Assembly: GCF_030815125.1 (NCBI RefSeq)
Contig: NZ_JAUSWH010000011.1
Span: 104,781-168,780, forward strand
From: Allorhizobium paknamense
GTDB lineage: Bacteria; Pseudomonadota; Alphaproteobacteria; Rhizobiales; Rhizobiaceae
Reading direction: 5' to 3'
DNA: 64,000 nucleotides
The position numbers and the translations under genes are program-made. Positions 27,726 through 35,260 of this stretch are shown here, in pieces; position 1 is the first letter of the stretch; every line of letters begins with the position of its first letter. The notes under the pieces were generated by a model. That model searched no databases. It worked only from the letters and a program-made list of their open reading frames with translations, and was not told the origin of the DNA.

Positions 27726-27776
27726 GCCGGTATGGAACCCGGCATGTCCCTCTTTTGTATCGTGTATCAAGGGACA
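27726..27776 (+). promoter_or_regulatory. Flagellin leader: two hairpins, second masks the SD
   Basis: GCCGG (27726) pairs with CCGGC (27739-27743). One base later TGTCCC (27745-27750) can pair with GGGACA (27771-27776), which is the Shine-Dalgarno region 5 bases before ATG 27782. The same layout precedes all four flagellins. Confidence 0.65.
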
Positions 27777-27781
27777 GACCC

Positions 27782-28741
27782 ATGACCAGCATCAATACCA
27801 ATACTTCGGCTATCGCCGCCCTCAAGACCCTGCGTTCCATCAGCGACCAGCTCGACACCACCCAGGGCCGCATCTCTTCCGGCTACAAGGTCGAGAATGC
27901 TTCCGATAACGCTGCCTACTGGTCGATCGCGACCACCATGCGTTCCGACACCAAGGCCATGTCCGCTGTCGAAGACGCCCTCGGCATGGGCGCTGCCAAG
28001 ACCGACACCGCCTATACCGGCATGGAAGCCGCTATCGACGTCGTTTCCGACATCAAGGCCAAGCTGGTTGCTGCTCGCGAACCGGGCGTTGACAAGGACA
28101 AGATCAACAAGGAACTGACCGAGCTGAAGAACCAGCTGACGTCGATTTCCAAGTCGGCTTCCTTCAACGGTGAAAACTGGCTCTATGACGACAGCAACAC
28201 CTCTGGCACCACGCAGGAAATGGTTGGCTCCTTCGTTCGTGGCGCAGATGGCAATGTTTCGGTCAAGACGATCAGCTTCGATACGTCCGACTCGATGCTC
28301 ATTAACGACGCAGACGCTTCTGGTGGCCTGTTGACGGCTGGTACATCTGCCACCTACACCAGCGGCACGACGACGACGACCGGGACCTACTACTTGATCT
28401 CCTCGGCCGCAGGCAGCGGTTCCGGTACGGAAGTATCTCTGTCTTCTACCACCACCGATAACGATATCGACGGCATGATTGCTTCGGTCGACAAGATGCT
28501 GTCGAATATGACCGATGCTGGTGCAACGATCGGCGCGACCAAGAGCCGTATCGAAAGTCAGTCGAGCTTCGCCAAGGACCTCAGCGATACGCTGACGGAA
28601 GGCGTTGGCAAGCTTGTCGATGCCGACATGAACGAGGAATCGACCAAGCTCAAGGCGCTGCAGACGCAGCAGCAGCTCGGCATTCAGGCGTTGTCCATCG
28701 CCAATTCCAATTCGGAAAATGTACTGTCGCTGTTCCGCTAA
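27782..28741 (+). CDS. flaA: Flagellin (first of four)
   Basis: This 319-residue flagellin has the N-terminal helix domain (MTSINTNTSAIAALKTLRSI, then QGRISSGYKVENASDNAAYWSIA in the usual place) and a C-terminal D0/D1 domain. The latter differs from the other three copies (ATKSRIESQSSFAKDLSDT instead of ATTSRLKMQDAFVADLSDT). By position it corresponds to flaA, the principal flagellin of rhizobial complex filaments. The start at 27782 follows AAGGGACAG; an in-frame ATG at 27755 lies inside the leader and is unlikely. A strong terminator follows, so each flagellin is probably its own transcript. Confidence 0.95.
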   Translation: MTSINTNTSAIAALKTLRSISDQLDTTQGRISSGYKVENASDNAAYWSIATTMRSDTKAMSAVEDALGMGAAKTDTAYTGMEAAIDVVSDIKAKLVAAREPGVDKDKINKELTELKNQLTSISKSASFNGENWLYDDSNTSGTTQEMVGSFVRGADGNVSVKTISFDTSDSMLINDADASGGLLTAGTSATYTSGTTTTTGTYYLISSAAGSGSGTEVSLSSTTTDNDIDGMIASVDKMLSNMTDAGATIGATKSRIESQSSFAKDLSDTLTEGVGKLVDADMNEESTKLKALQTQQQLGIQALSIANSNSENVLSLFR

Positions 28742-28764
28742 GCGAGAACATCACAAGGCATAAA

Positions 28765-28797
28765 AATGGCCGGGGCTCGTCCCCGGCCATTCCCGTT
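28765..28797 (+). terminator. Terminator of flagellin gene 1
   Basis: Perfect stem AATGGCCGGGG with CCCCGGCCATT, followed by CCCGTTTTG. Confidence 0.85.
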
Positions 28798-28814
28798 TTG
28801 GGCTTGCCATTTGT

Positions 28815-28913
28815 TAGAGCGCCGATCTGATTGGATCAGATCCGCGCTCTAACATTTTCTTTTTGAAGCATAATCTTGGCCGTCCTCGTCTCACTCCGGT
28901 CTGATTATGCTTT
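28815..28913. repeat. Intergenic repeat, family C
   Basis: It starts TTAGAGCGCCGATCTGATTG with a palindrome around GATCTGATTGGATCAGATC. It continues with AAGCATAATCTTG and a CCGGTCTGATTATGC end. A second copy is at 52931-53032. It lies between flagellin genes 1 and 2. Confidence 0.7.
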
Positions 28914-28960
28914 AGTTGCATCACAAAACAAAAAAATAAATTTGGAGTTTTAGCAAATAT

Positions 28961-28976
28961 TAACCCTAACGGTGTT
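28961..28976 (+). promoter_or_regulatory. Conserved upstream box of flagellin gene 2
   Basis: TAACC-N5-GGTGTT, 73 bases before the leader hairpin of this gene. Same pattern as 27552-27568 and 30304-30319. Confidence 0.45.
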
Positions 28977-29048
28977 GAATGAAATCATCAAGACGGCGGG
29001 TTAACTAGTATTAAGTAAAAGTTAATCGCATGAAGCTCGCTGCCGTCT

Positions 29049-29104
29049 GCCGGGTAAATTCAGAGTCCTGGCATGTCCCTTTCGTTTTCTGTCAATAAGG
29101 GGCA
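29049..29104 (+). promoter_or_regulatory. Flagellin leader: two hairpins, second masks the SD
   Basis: GCCGGG (29049) pairs with CCTGGC (29067-29072) through one G-U pair. TGTCCC (29074-29079) pairs with GGGGCA (29099-29104), the SD region 6 bases before ATG 29111. The base changes compared with gene 1 keep both stems. Confidence 0.65.
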
Positions 29105-29110
29105 GTACCT

Positions 29111-30073
29111 ATGACAAGCATTATCACCAACAACGCTGCAATTTCTGCACTCAATACTCTGCGTTCGATCAGCTCCGATATGAACACCACGCAGAACCGT
29201 ATCTCTTCCGGCTACAAGGTTGAGAACGCTTCCGACAACGCTGCGTACTGGTCGATCGCGACCACCATGCGCTCCGACAACAAGGCGCTCGGCGCTGTCC
29301 AGGACGCCATCGGTCTCGGTGCAGCCAAGACGGATACGGCCTATACCGGTCTGGAATCGGCCATCGACGTTGTCTCCGACATCAAGGCCAAGCTGGTTGC
29401 TGCTCGCGAACCGGGCGTTGACAAGGAAAAGATCAACAAGGAACTGACCGAGCTGAAGAACCAGCTGACGTCGATTTCCAAGTCGGCTTCCTTCAACGGT
29501 GAAAACTGGCTCTATGACGACAGCAACACCTCTGGCACCACGCAGGAAATGGTTGGCTCCTTCGTTCGTGGCGCAGATGGCAATGTTTCCGTCAAGACGA
29601 TCACGTTCGATACGTCCGACTCGATGCTCATTAACGACGCGGACGCTTCTGGTGGCCTGTTGACGGCTGGTACATCTGCTACCTACACCAGCGGCACGAC
29701 GACAACGACCGGAACCTACTACCTGATCTCCTCGGCCGCAGGCAGCGGTACAGGTACGGAAGTCACCCTGTCTTCCACCACCACCGATAATGATATCGAC
29801 GGCATGGTTTCCGCGGTTGACAAGATGCTGACAAGCATGACCGATGCTGCTGCAACGATCGGCGCCACCACCTCGCGCCTGAAGATGCAGGACGCTTTCG
29901 TGGCCGACCTGAGCGATACCATCGATACTGGTGTGGGCCGACTGGTGGATGCGGACATGAACGAGGAATCGACCAAGCTGAAGGCACTGCAGACGCAGCA
30001 GCAGCTCGGTATCCAGTCTCTGTCGATCGCCAATTCCAACTCCTCTTCGATCCTGTCGCTCTTCCAGGGTTAA
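29111..30073 (+). CDS. flaB: Flagellin (second of four)
   Basis: This 320-residue flagellin is nearly identical to the first copy in residues about 90-240 (the variable D2/D3 part, including SGGLLTAGTSATYTSG). It diverges in the first 40 and last 70 residues, where it matches copies 3 and 4 (ATTSRLKMQDAFVADL). This patchwork suggests gene conversion between the tandem copies. By order it corresponds to flaB. It is a secondary flagellin of the complex filament, assembled outside the cell after export. It has its own leader and terminator. Confidence 0.95.
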   Translation: MTSIITNNAAISALNTLRSISSDMNTTQNRISSGYKVENASDNAAYWSIATTMRSDNKALGAVQDAIGLGAAKTDTAYTGLESAIDVVSDIKAKLVAAREPGVDKEKINKELTELKNQLTSISKSASFNGENWLYDDSNTSGTTQEMVGSFVRGADGNVSVKTITFDTSDSMLINDADASGGLLTAGTSATYTSGTTTTTGTYYLISSAAGSGTGTEVTLSSTTTDNDIDGMVSAVDKMLTSMTDAAATIGATTSRLKMQDAFVADLSDTIDTGVGRLVDADMNEESTKLKALQTQQQLGIQSLSIANSNSSSILSLFQG

Positions 30074-30185
30074 TGATAGGCGCTCTGTGCCACTTGGCCG
30101 CAATCTGTCGGCGAAGCGGTTCAGGCACGTCGAAGATCTGTTTCTATTTTCTACCGAAGTGGAGACTTCGCTCTATCTTGAACAT

Positions 30186-30214
30186 AAAGGCCGCGATTTT
30201 GTCGCGGCCTTTTG
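30186..30214 (+). terminator. Terminator of flagellin gene 2
   Basis: Stem AAAGGCCGCGA with TCGCGGCCTTTT. Confidence 0.88.
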
Positions 30215-30302
30215 CTTTGAAGGGCTTGTCTCTGCCGTTCCGCGTCATTTGATTGGTATTTGAATTTTATGGTTAATTTTTTTAGACGGCGTTTAATCTT
30301 CG

Positions 30303-30319
30303 TTAACCATGATGGTGTT
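30303..30319 (+). promoter_or_regulatory. Conserved upstream box of flagellin gene 3
   Basis: TTAACC-N5-GGTGTT, 71 bases before the leader hairpin. The bases before it (CTTCG) also match those before the box of gene 1. Confidence 0.45.
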
Positions 30320-30389
30320 TTCTGAGCTCACCAAAGCGTTGGGCCGAGCAAAGGGAAAAGACTCGGCGGGCATGAAGCTGACCAATGTT

Positions 30390-30437
30390 GCCGGTTCAAT
30401 CCGGCCTGTCCCGGCTATTCAAAGACCTTAAGGGGCA
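30390..30437 (+). promoter_or_regulatory. Flagellin leader: two hairpins, second masks the SD
   Basis: GCCGG (30390) pairs with CCGGC (30401-30405). TGTCCC (30407-30412) pairs with GGGGCA (30432-30437), the SD region 4 bases before ATG 30442. Confidence 0.65.
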
Positions 30438-30441
30438 CCCT

Positions 30442-31407
30442 ATGACGAGCTTGCTGACCAATAACGCAGCCATTGCAGCCTTGAACACCCTGCGCAGCAT
30501 CGCAGATGAAATGAATACGACGCAGAGCCGCATCTCTTCCGGCTACAAGGTTGAAAAGGCTTCCGACAACGCGGCTTACTGGTCGATTGCCACCACCATG
30601 CGTTCGGACAACAAGGCGCTCGGCGCCGTTCAGGACGCGATAGGTCTCGGCTCCGCAAAAACAGACACGGCTTATACCGGGATGGAATCGGCCATCGACG
30701 TCGTATCCGACATCAAGGCCAAGCTGGTTGCCGCTCGCGAACCGGGCGTTGACAAGGAAAAGATCAACAAGGAACTGACCGAGTTGAAGAATCAGCTCTC
30801 TTCGATTTCCAAGTCGGCTTCCTTCAACGGTGAAAACTGGCTCTATGACGACAGCGTCGGCTCCGGCACCACGCAGGAAATGGTTGGCTCCTTCGTGCGT
30901 GGCTCGGATGGCAACGTTTCCGTCAAGACGATCTCGTTCGACACAAGCAGCTCGATCCTCGTGAATGACGCAGCAGCGTCCGGTGGTCTGTTGACGGCTG
31001 GTACATCTGCCACCTACTCCAGCGGCACGACGACAACAACCGGGACCTATTACCTGATCTCTTCGACCGCAGGCACGGGTACCGGTACGGAAGTCACCCT
31101 GTCTTCCACCACTACCGATAATGATATCGACGGCATGATTGCGTCGGTCGACAAGATGCTGCAAAACATGACCGATGCCGCGTCTACCCTCGGCGCCACC
31201 ACGTCGCGCCTGAAGATGCAGGACGCCTTCGTGGCCGACCTGAGCGATGCCATCGACACCGGCGTGGGCCGCCTGGTGGATGCCGACATGAACGAGGAAT
31301 CGACCAAGCTCAAGGCGCTGCAGACGCAGCAGCAGCTGGGTATCCAGTCTCTGTCGATCGCCAACTCCAACTCGCAGTCGATCCTGTCGCTCTTCCAGGG
31401 CGGCTAA
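30442..31407 (+). CDS. Flagellin (third of four)
   Basis: This 321-residue flagellin has the N-terminal MTSLLTNNAAIAALNTLRSI and conserved C-terminal region ending NSQSILSLFQGG. It shares long stretches with copies 1 and 2 in the centre. I chose ATG 30442, after AAGGGGCA, over an in-frame ATG at 30385 that lies upstream of the leader hairpins. In Sinorhizobium the gene at this position is flaD; the name is by position only. Function: minor filament subunit. Confidence 0.94.
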   Translation: MTSLLTNNAAIAALNTLRSIADEMNTTQSRISSGYKVEKASDNAAYWSIATTMRSDNKALGAVQDAIGLGSAKTDTAYTGMESAIDVVSDIKAKLVAAREPGVDKEKINKELTELKNQLSSISKSASFNGENWLYDDSVGSGTTQEMVGSFVRGSDGNVSVKTISFDTSSSILVNDAAASGGLLTAGTSATYSSGTTTTTGTYYLISSTAGTGTGTEVTLSSTTTDNDIDGMIASVDKMLQNMTDAASTLGATTSRLKMQDAFVADLSDAIDTGVGRLVDADMNEESTKLKALQTQQQLGIQSLSIANSNSQSILSLFQGG

Positions 31408-31442
31408 GGCTTCCACTTCCTATCTTTCAAGAGCTTCGAAAG

Positions 31443-31467
31443 GCCGCAGCGGATGCTGCGGCTTTTT
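31443..31467 (+). terminator. Terminator of flagellin gene 3
   Basis: Stem GCCGCAGC with GCTGCGGC followed by TTTTT. Confidence 0.9.
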
Positions 31468-31550
31468 CCGTTTCTCTACACGCGACGCTTGAAAAAATTC
31501 ATGTTTGGTTTACAGAGTTTAAAAAGTTCCTAACGGCGTTAACGATTTGT

Positions 31551-31566
31551 TAACCACTCCGGTTTA
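31551..31566 (+). promoter_or_regulatory. Conserved upstream box of flagellin gene 4 (weaker)
   Basis: TAACC-N5-GGTTTA, 76 bases before the leader hairpin. It diverges from the others in its last half-site and is followed by further TTAACG repeats. Confidence 0.35.
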
Positions 31567-31641
31567 GGTTAACGTAAAGTAAACGCTGGGCTGGCCGCCA
31601 GGGCAAGAATGTGGCCGGACTGCATGAAGCAAACCAGCGTT

Positions 31642-31689
31642 GCCGGTTCTCCTTATCAATCCGGCATGTCCCGTAACCTAGATGGGGCA
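31642..31689 (+). promoter_or_regulatory. Flagellin leader: two hairpins, second masks the SD
   Basis: GCCGG (31642) pairs with CCGGC (31661-31665). TGTCCC (31667-31672) pairs with GGGGCA (31684-31689), the SD region 4 bases before ATG 31694. The second loop is shorter here (11 bases) than in the other three (19-20). Confidence 0.65.
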
Positions 31690-31693
31690 TCTA

Positions 31694-32656
31694 ATGACCA
31701 GTATCATGACCAACACCGCCGCAATGGCGGCGCTTCAGACCCTCCGTTCGATCGACCAGAACATGCAAACCACCCAGGCCCGTATCTCATCGGGCTACAA
31801 GGTGGAGACCGCAGCCGATAACGCCGCCTACTGGTCGATTGCCACCACGATGCGCTCCGACAACAAGGCGCTTCAGACCGTTCAGGACGCCTTGGGCCTC
31901 GGTGCCTCCAAGGCCGATACGGCCTATACGGGTCTCGAATCGGCGGTCGACGTGGTCAGCGACATCAAGAGCAAGCTGGTCGCTGCCCGTGAACCTGGTG
32001 TTGACAAGGAAAAGATCAATCAGGAACTCTCGGAGCTGAAGAACCAGCTCAAATCCATTTCCGAATCAGCGTCCTTCTCCGGCGAAAACTGGCTCTATAA
32101 TGCCTCGACCACTGCGCCCGGCGTCAAGGAAATGGTCGGCTCCTTCAACCGCGCCAGCGACGGATCCGTTTCAGTGACCACGCTGAAATTTGATACCAGC
32201 GAATCGGTCCTGATCGATACCGACGATGCAAACCGGGGCATTTTGACGCGCGATACCGCGGTTACCTATGCATCCGGTACGACGACGACCACCGGCACCT
32301 ATTATCTTCTCAACGCCGATTCCACCACCACGGCATCCGGCACGGAAATCGCCCTGACCACTTCGATGAGCGACAGCGAGCTGGATGGCATGATCTCGGC
32401 CGTCGACACCATGCTCCAGACGCTGACCGATTCGGCATCGACGCTCGGCGCCATCAGCAGCCGTATTGAAATGCAGAACAACTTCGTGGCCGATCTCAGC
32501 GACACTATCGAGAAGGGCGTCGGCCGTCTGGTGGATGCGGACATGAACGAAGAGTCGACCAAGATCAAGGCGCTGCAGACGCAGCAGCAGCTCGGTATCC
32601 AGTCGCTGTCCATCGCCAATACCAACGCCGAAAGCATTCTCAAGCTCTTCCAGTAA
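31694..32656 (+). CDS. Flagellin (fourth of four, most divergent)
   Basis: This 320-residue flagellin has conserved terminal domains (TLRSIDQNMQTTQARISSGY; DADMNEESTKIKALQTQQQL). Its centre (NASTTAPGVKEMVGSFNRAS) departs most from the other three, so it seems to have escaped recent gene conversion. In Sinorhizobium the gene at this position is flaC. The start at 31694 follows TGGGGCAT. It ends the flagellin array. Confidence 0.94.
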   Translation: MTSIMTNTAAMAALQTLRSIDQNMQTTQARISSGYKVETAADNAAYWSIATTMRSDNKALQTVQDALGLGASKADTAYTGLESAVDVVSDIKSKLVAAREPGVDKEKINQELSELKNQLKSISESASFSGENWLYNASTTAPGVKEMVGSFNRASDGSVSVTTLKFDTSESVLIDTDDANRGILTRDTAVTYASGTTTTTGTYYLLNADSTTTASGTEIALTTSMSDSELDGMISAVDTMLQTLTDSASTLGAISSRIEMQNNFVADLSDTIEKGVGRLVDADMNEESTKIKALQTQQQLGIQSLSIANTNAESILKLFQ

Positions 32657-32773
32657 GGCTTTGCTTTCAAGGCTTCCGGCTGGAGTTTGTCAGGGAAAAC
32701 CGGAATTTTCCCTGGAAGACAAACGAAAGCAGAAATCTGGCCGGGGGCCGCTTTTATGGGGCAGACAGACGCA

Positions 32774-32838
32774 TCCTGCAGCAGATCTAATGTGTTTCAG
32801 CGTCCTTTGTGTGTTTGATAAAACGCACGGCGCTGTAA
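32774..32838. repeat. Partial family B repeat
   Basis: Contains CTGCAGCAGATCTAATGTG and the TTTGTGTGTTTGATAAAACGC...GGCGCTGTA hairpin that ends family B elements. The first half of the element is missing. Confidence 0.5.
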
Positions 32839-32919
32839 TGCGGCGGAATGCGCAGCAAATACGGCAAGTTTCATTTGGAAATTCTGCCATGCCGCCGGTC
32901 ATCGGCATCTGGTGGAACT

Positions 32920-32960
32920 GTTGGACCGCGCAACTGCCCTGGCGCGGTCCAACGCTTTTT
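32920..32960 (+). terminator. Strong terminator-like hairpin
   Basis: Perfect 12-bp stem GTTGGACCGCGC with GCGCGGTCCAAC, loop of 10, followed by GCTTTTT. The transcript it ends is unclear: either read-through from the last flagellin or an unannotated small RNA. Confidence 0.75.
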
Positions 32961-33251
32961 CGGCAAATGGTTTAGGTTTGCGACCCGTTTTGGCGCAAGG
33001 CTCCTTTCGACACGGTCTGCTGTCTTCTCGGAAAATTTACGGCTTTCAAATCATCCTCGCGCAAGTTTGCGTGCCTAGTTTCGGAGACTGCCATCCTTGG
33101 AAGGGCGCTTTCTGCGCCGTCCCGGCCAATGGCAAGATTCGGTGGGGGTGAATGCGGCGGTGAGCCATGCTTCCCGATACCGGAGAGGTAACGTGATCAA
33201 TCTGGGCGCCATAACTTCGTCTGAGCCGCCTTTTGACAGGGAAATCCCGCG

Positions 33252-33899
33252 ATGAGCATGACGCTTGCCCGCTATCTGAAGGATTTTTCAGCCCCGGAAC
33301 CGCCGGCGCTCGTCCTGGATGACCTGGCGTTTGAGCCGTCCGGGCTCGATGATGACATGCCGATGCTGGGATTGCCGGAGCCGGATCCTGTCGATATCGA
33401 GCAGGAACGCCGTCAGGCCTATGAAGAGGGCTATGGGGCGGCGAGGCAGGAATTGATTGAAGCCCATGCGCGCGAAAGCGAAGCGATGGAGACGGCGCAC
33501 CGTGAGGCCATGGCAGCGCTGGAGGAGCGGTACAATCAGATGCTGTCGCAGGCGATCCAGGCGGGCCTCACGAAAATTGCGTCCGCGCTGGCCGCTTCGG
33601 TGGGTGAGCAGGCGGTCGCTGCCCTGGCGCCGGTGGTGTCCGATCTGTTGACGGAAAAGGCGGTGGTGGATCTCGCCGCGCTCATCCGGTCAGCCATCCT
33701 CGAAGGGGAGGCCGGTCACGTCACCGTGCGCGGCCCGCGCCGTCTCTTCGAAATCCTGCAAGGCCTCCTGCCGGAGCAACAGGCGCTGCTGCGTCACATC
33801 GAAACCGAAGATCTCGATCTGTCGGTGGATATTGAAGAGACAGCGCTCGTCACCCGCATTTCCGCATGGACGGCCAGCCTGAAGAAAGTTCTGGAATGA
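33252..33899 (+). CDS. fliH: FliH-like export component (candidate)
   Basis: This 215-residue soluble protein has an acidic N-terminus, then QAYEEGYGAARQELIEAHA, the glycine-spaced helix typical of FliH/YscL proteins. A long helix follows to residue about 130, then a C-terminal domain (GHVTVRGPRRLFEILQ; LSVDIEETALVTRISAW) similar in layout to the FliI-binding end of FliH. No other fliH is visible in the cluster. It opens the motB-motC-fliK operon, and its stop overlaps the motB start (ATGA). The identification rests on this architecture, not on a computed match. Confidence 0.65.
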   Translation: MSMTLARYLKDFSAPEPPALVLDDLAFEPSGLDDDMPMLGLPEPDPVDIEQERRQAYEEGYGAARQELIEAHARESEAMETAHREAMAALEERYNQMLSQAIQAGLTKIASALAASVGEQAVAALAPVVSDLLTEKAVVDLAALIRSAILEGEAGHVTVRGPRRLFEILQGLLPEQQALLRHIETEDLDLSVDIEETALVTRISAWTASLKKVLE

Positions 33900-35257
33900 G
33901 CGACGCCGAAAACCATCATCACGGCAAGAATGAGATCATCATCAAGCGGCATGCCGGCGGCGATCACGATGGCCATCACGGCGGCGCGTGGAAGATCGCC
34001 TATGCCGACTTCATGACGGCCATGATGGCGTTCTTTCTCGTCATGTGGCTGGTCAATGCCGCCAACGAACAGACCAAGGCGTCGGTGGCGAGCTATTTCA
34101 ACCCGATCAAGCTTGCGGATGAAAAACCAACGGCCAAGGGCGTGAAAAAGCCAGTGGACCAGGCCGAGGGCGAAGAGCAGAAGGAACGCTCCAAGATCAA
34201 GGAGCAGGACGAGACCGTGGGCAAGGCCGCCGCGACCGGCGAGGACATGACCTCGACATCGGGCGACAAGCCGCTTTATTCCGAAGCCGATCTCTTTGAA
34301 AATCCCTATTCGGTTCTGGCGGAAATTGCCCAGGAGGTCGGTCAGCAGGCCAATGTCAGCGCCAAGGGCGAGGGCGGAGCAAACGATTCCGGTCCTTCAA
34401 CCGGCGCTTCCGGCGGGGAAGCCTATCGAGACCCCTTCGATCCGGATTTCTGGAGCAAGCAGGTCAAGGCCCCGCAAAGCCAGCAGGCAAAGCAGCAGGA
34501 CAATTCCGAGCCTGTGGCTGGTGCCGAGCAGCAGTCTCCGCCGCCATCTCCTTTCGAATTCAAGGCGGATGGCACGGTGCAGCGGGCAGAGACCGCCGAA
34601 CCGCCGGTGCCCAGCGAGCAGCAGGTGGCTATGGCCGTGCCGAAACCGAGGCCCGATACCCCGGCCTCGGCCAAGACGCAGGATAATCAGAGTGACGCCA
34701 AGGTCATGGATGCCAAGGCCACTGACGGGAGGGCCACCGACGGGAAGGCCACAGATGGCAAGTCTGAGGATGCAAGCCAGCAGCAGGCGACCCAGAAACA
34801 GGCGGATGCCCTGAAGAGCGAGATCGAGGCCAGCATTTCCGGCGTTGCCGGCAAGCTGGCGGAAGGGCTGATCGTAACCCCCGCCGAAGGCGGTTTGCTG
34901 GTGACGCTGACGGATCAGAGCAACCAGCCGATGTTCGATATCGGATCGGCATTGCCGCGTCGCGAAATGGTGCTGACCATGGAAAAGATCGGCAAGTTGC
35001 TGGCCGAACGCAAGGGTGCGGTGATCATTCGCGGTCACACCGATGGCAGGCCCTATCGCGGTGCGGACAAGGACAATTGGGGCCTGTCGATGTCGCGCGC
35101 CCATGCCGCCTATTACATGCTGGTGCGGGGCGGGCTGGACGAAAGCCGGATCAAGCAGGTCTCCGGTTTTGCCGATCGCAGGCTGCTGAAGCCTGAAGAT
35201 CCGCTGGCCGACGCCAATCGCCGTATTGAAATCCTCATACAGGGCGGCGAAGGATAA
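33896..35257 (+). CDS. motB: MotB, stator subunit with extended linker
   Basis: This protein of about 453 residues has a His-rich cytoplasmic start and a single membrane helix IAYADFMTAMMAFFLVMWLV carrying the proton-binding Asp. A very long hydrophilic periplasmic linker (residues about 90-310) contains a repeated ATDGK/R motif. The C-terminal OmpA-type peptidoglycan-binding domain (IIRGHTDGRPYRG; NRRIEILIQ) completes it. E. coli MotB is about 308 residues. The start is ATG 33896, overlapping the stop of the previous gene. Confidence 0.95.
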   Translation: MSDAENHHHGKNEIIIKRHAGGDHDGHHGGAWKIAYADFMTAMMAFFLVMWLVNAANEQTKASVASYFNPIKLADEKPTAKGVKKPVDQAEGEEQKERSKIKEQDETVGKAAATGEDMTSTSGDKPLYSEADLFENPYSVLAEIAQEVGQQANVSAKGEGGANDSGPSTGASGGEAYRDPFDPDFWSKQVKAPQSQQAKQQDNSEPVAGAEQQSPPPSPFEFKADGTVQRAETAEPPVPSEQQVAMAVPKPRPDTPASAKTQDNQSDAKVMDAKATDGRATDGKATDGKSEDASQQQATQKQADALKSEIEASISGVAGKLAEGLIVTPAEGGLLVTLTDQSNQPMFDIGSALPRREMVLTMEKIGKLLAERKGAVIIRGHTDGRPYRGADKDNWGLSMSRAHAAYYMLVRGGLDESRIKQVSGFADRRLLKPEDPLADANRRIEILIQGGEG

Positions 35258-35260
35258 GCC

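Larger units (their letters stand above)
32657..33251. other. Intergenic region with hairpins and repeat fragments
   Basis: After the last flagellin there is a long imperfect hairpin at 32685-32724 (GTTTGTC...GACAAAC) and a degraded family B repeat at 32774-32838. A strong terminator-like hairpin lies at 32920-32960. The remaining 290 bases should hold the promoter of the motB operon. No convincing coding frame is seen, though a small RNA ending at the 32920 hairpin is possible. Confidence 0.5.

Noticed and set aside
32912..33151. Plus-strand frame of 79 codons before the fliH-like gene
   Set aside because: It runs through a terminator-type hairpin, and I find no ribosome binding site or conserved pattern.
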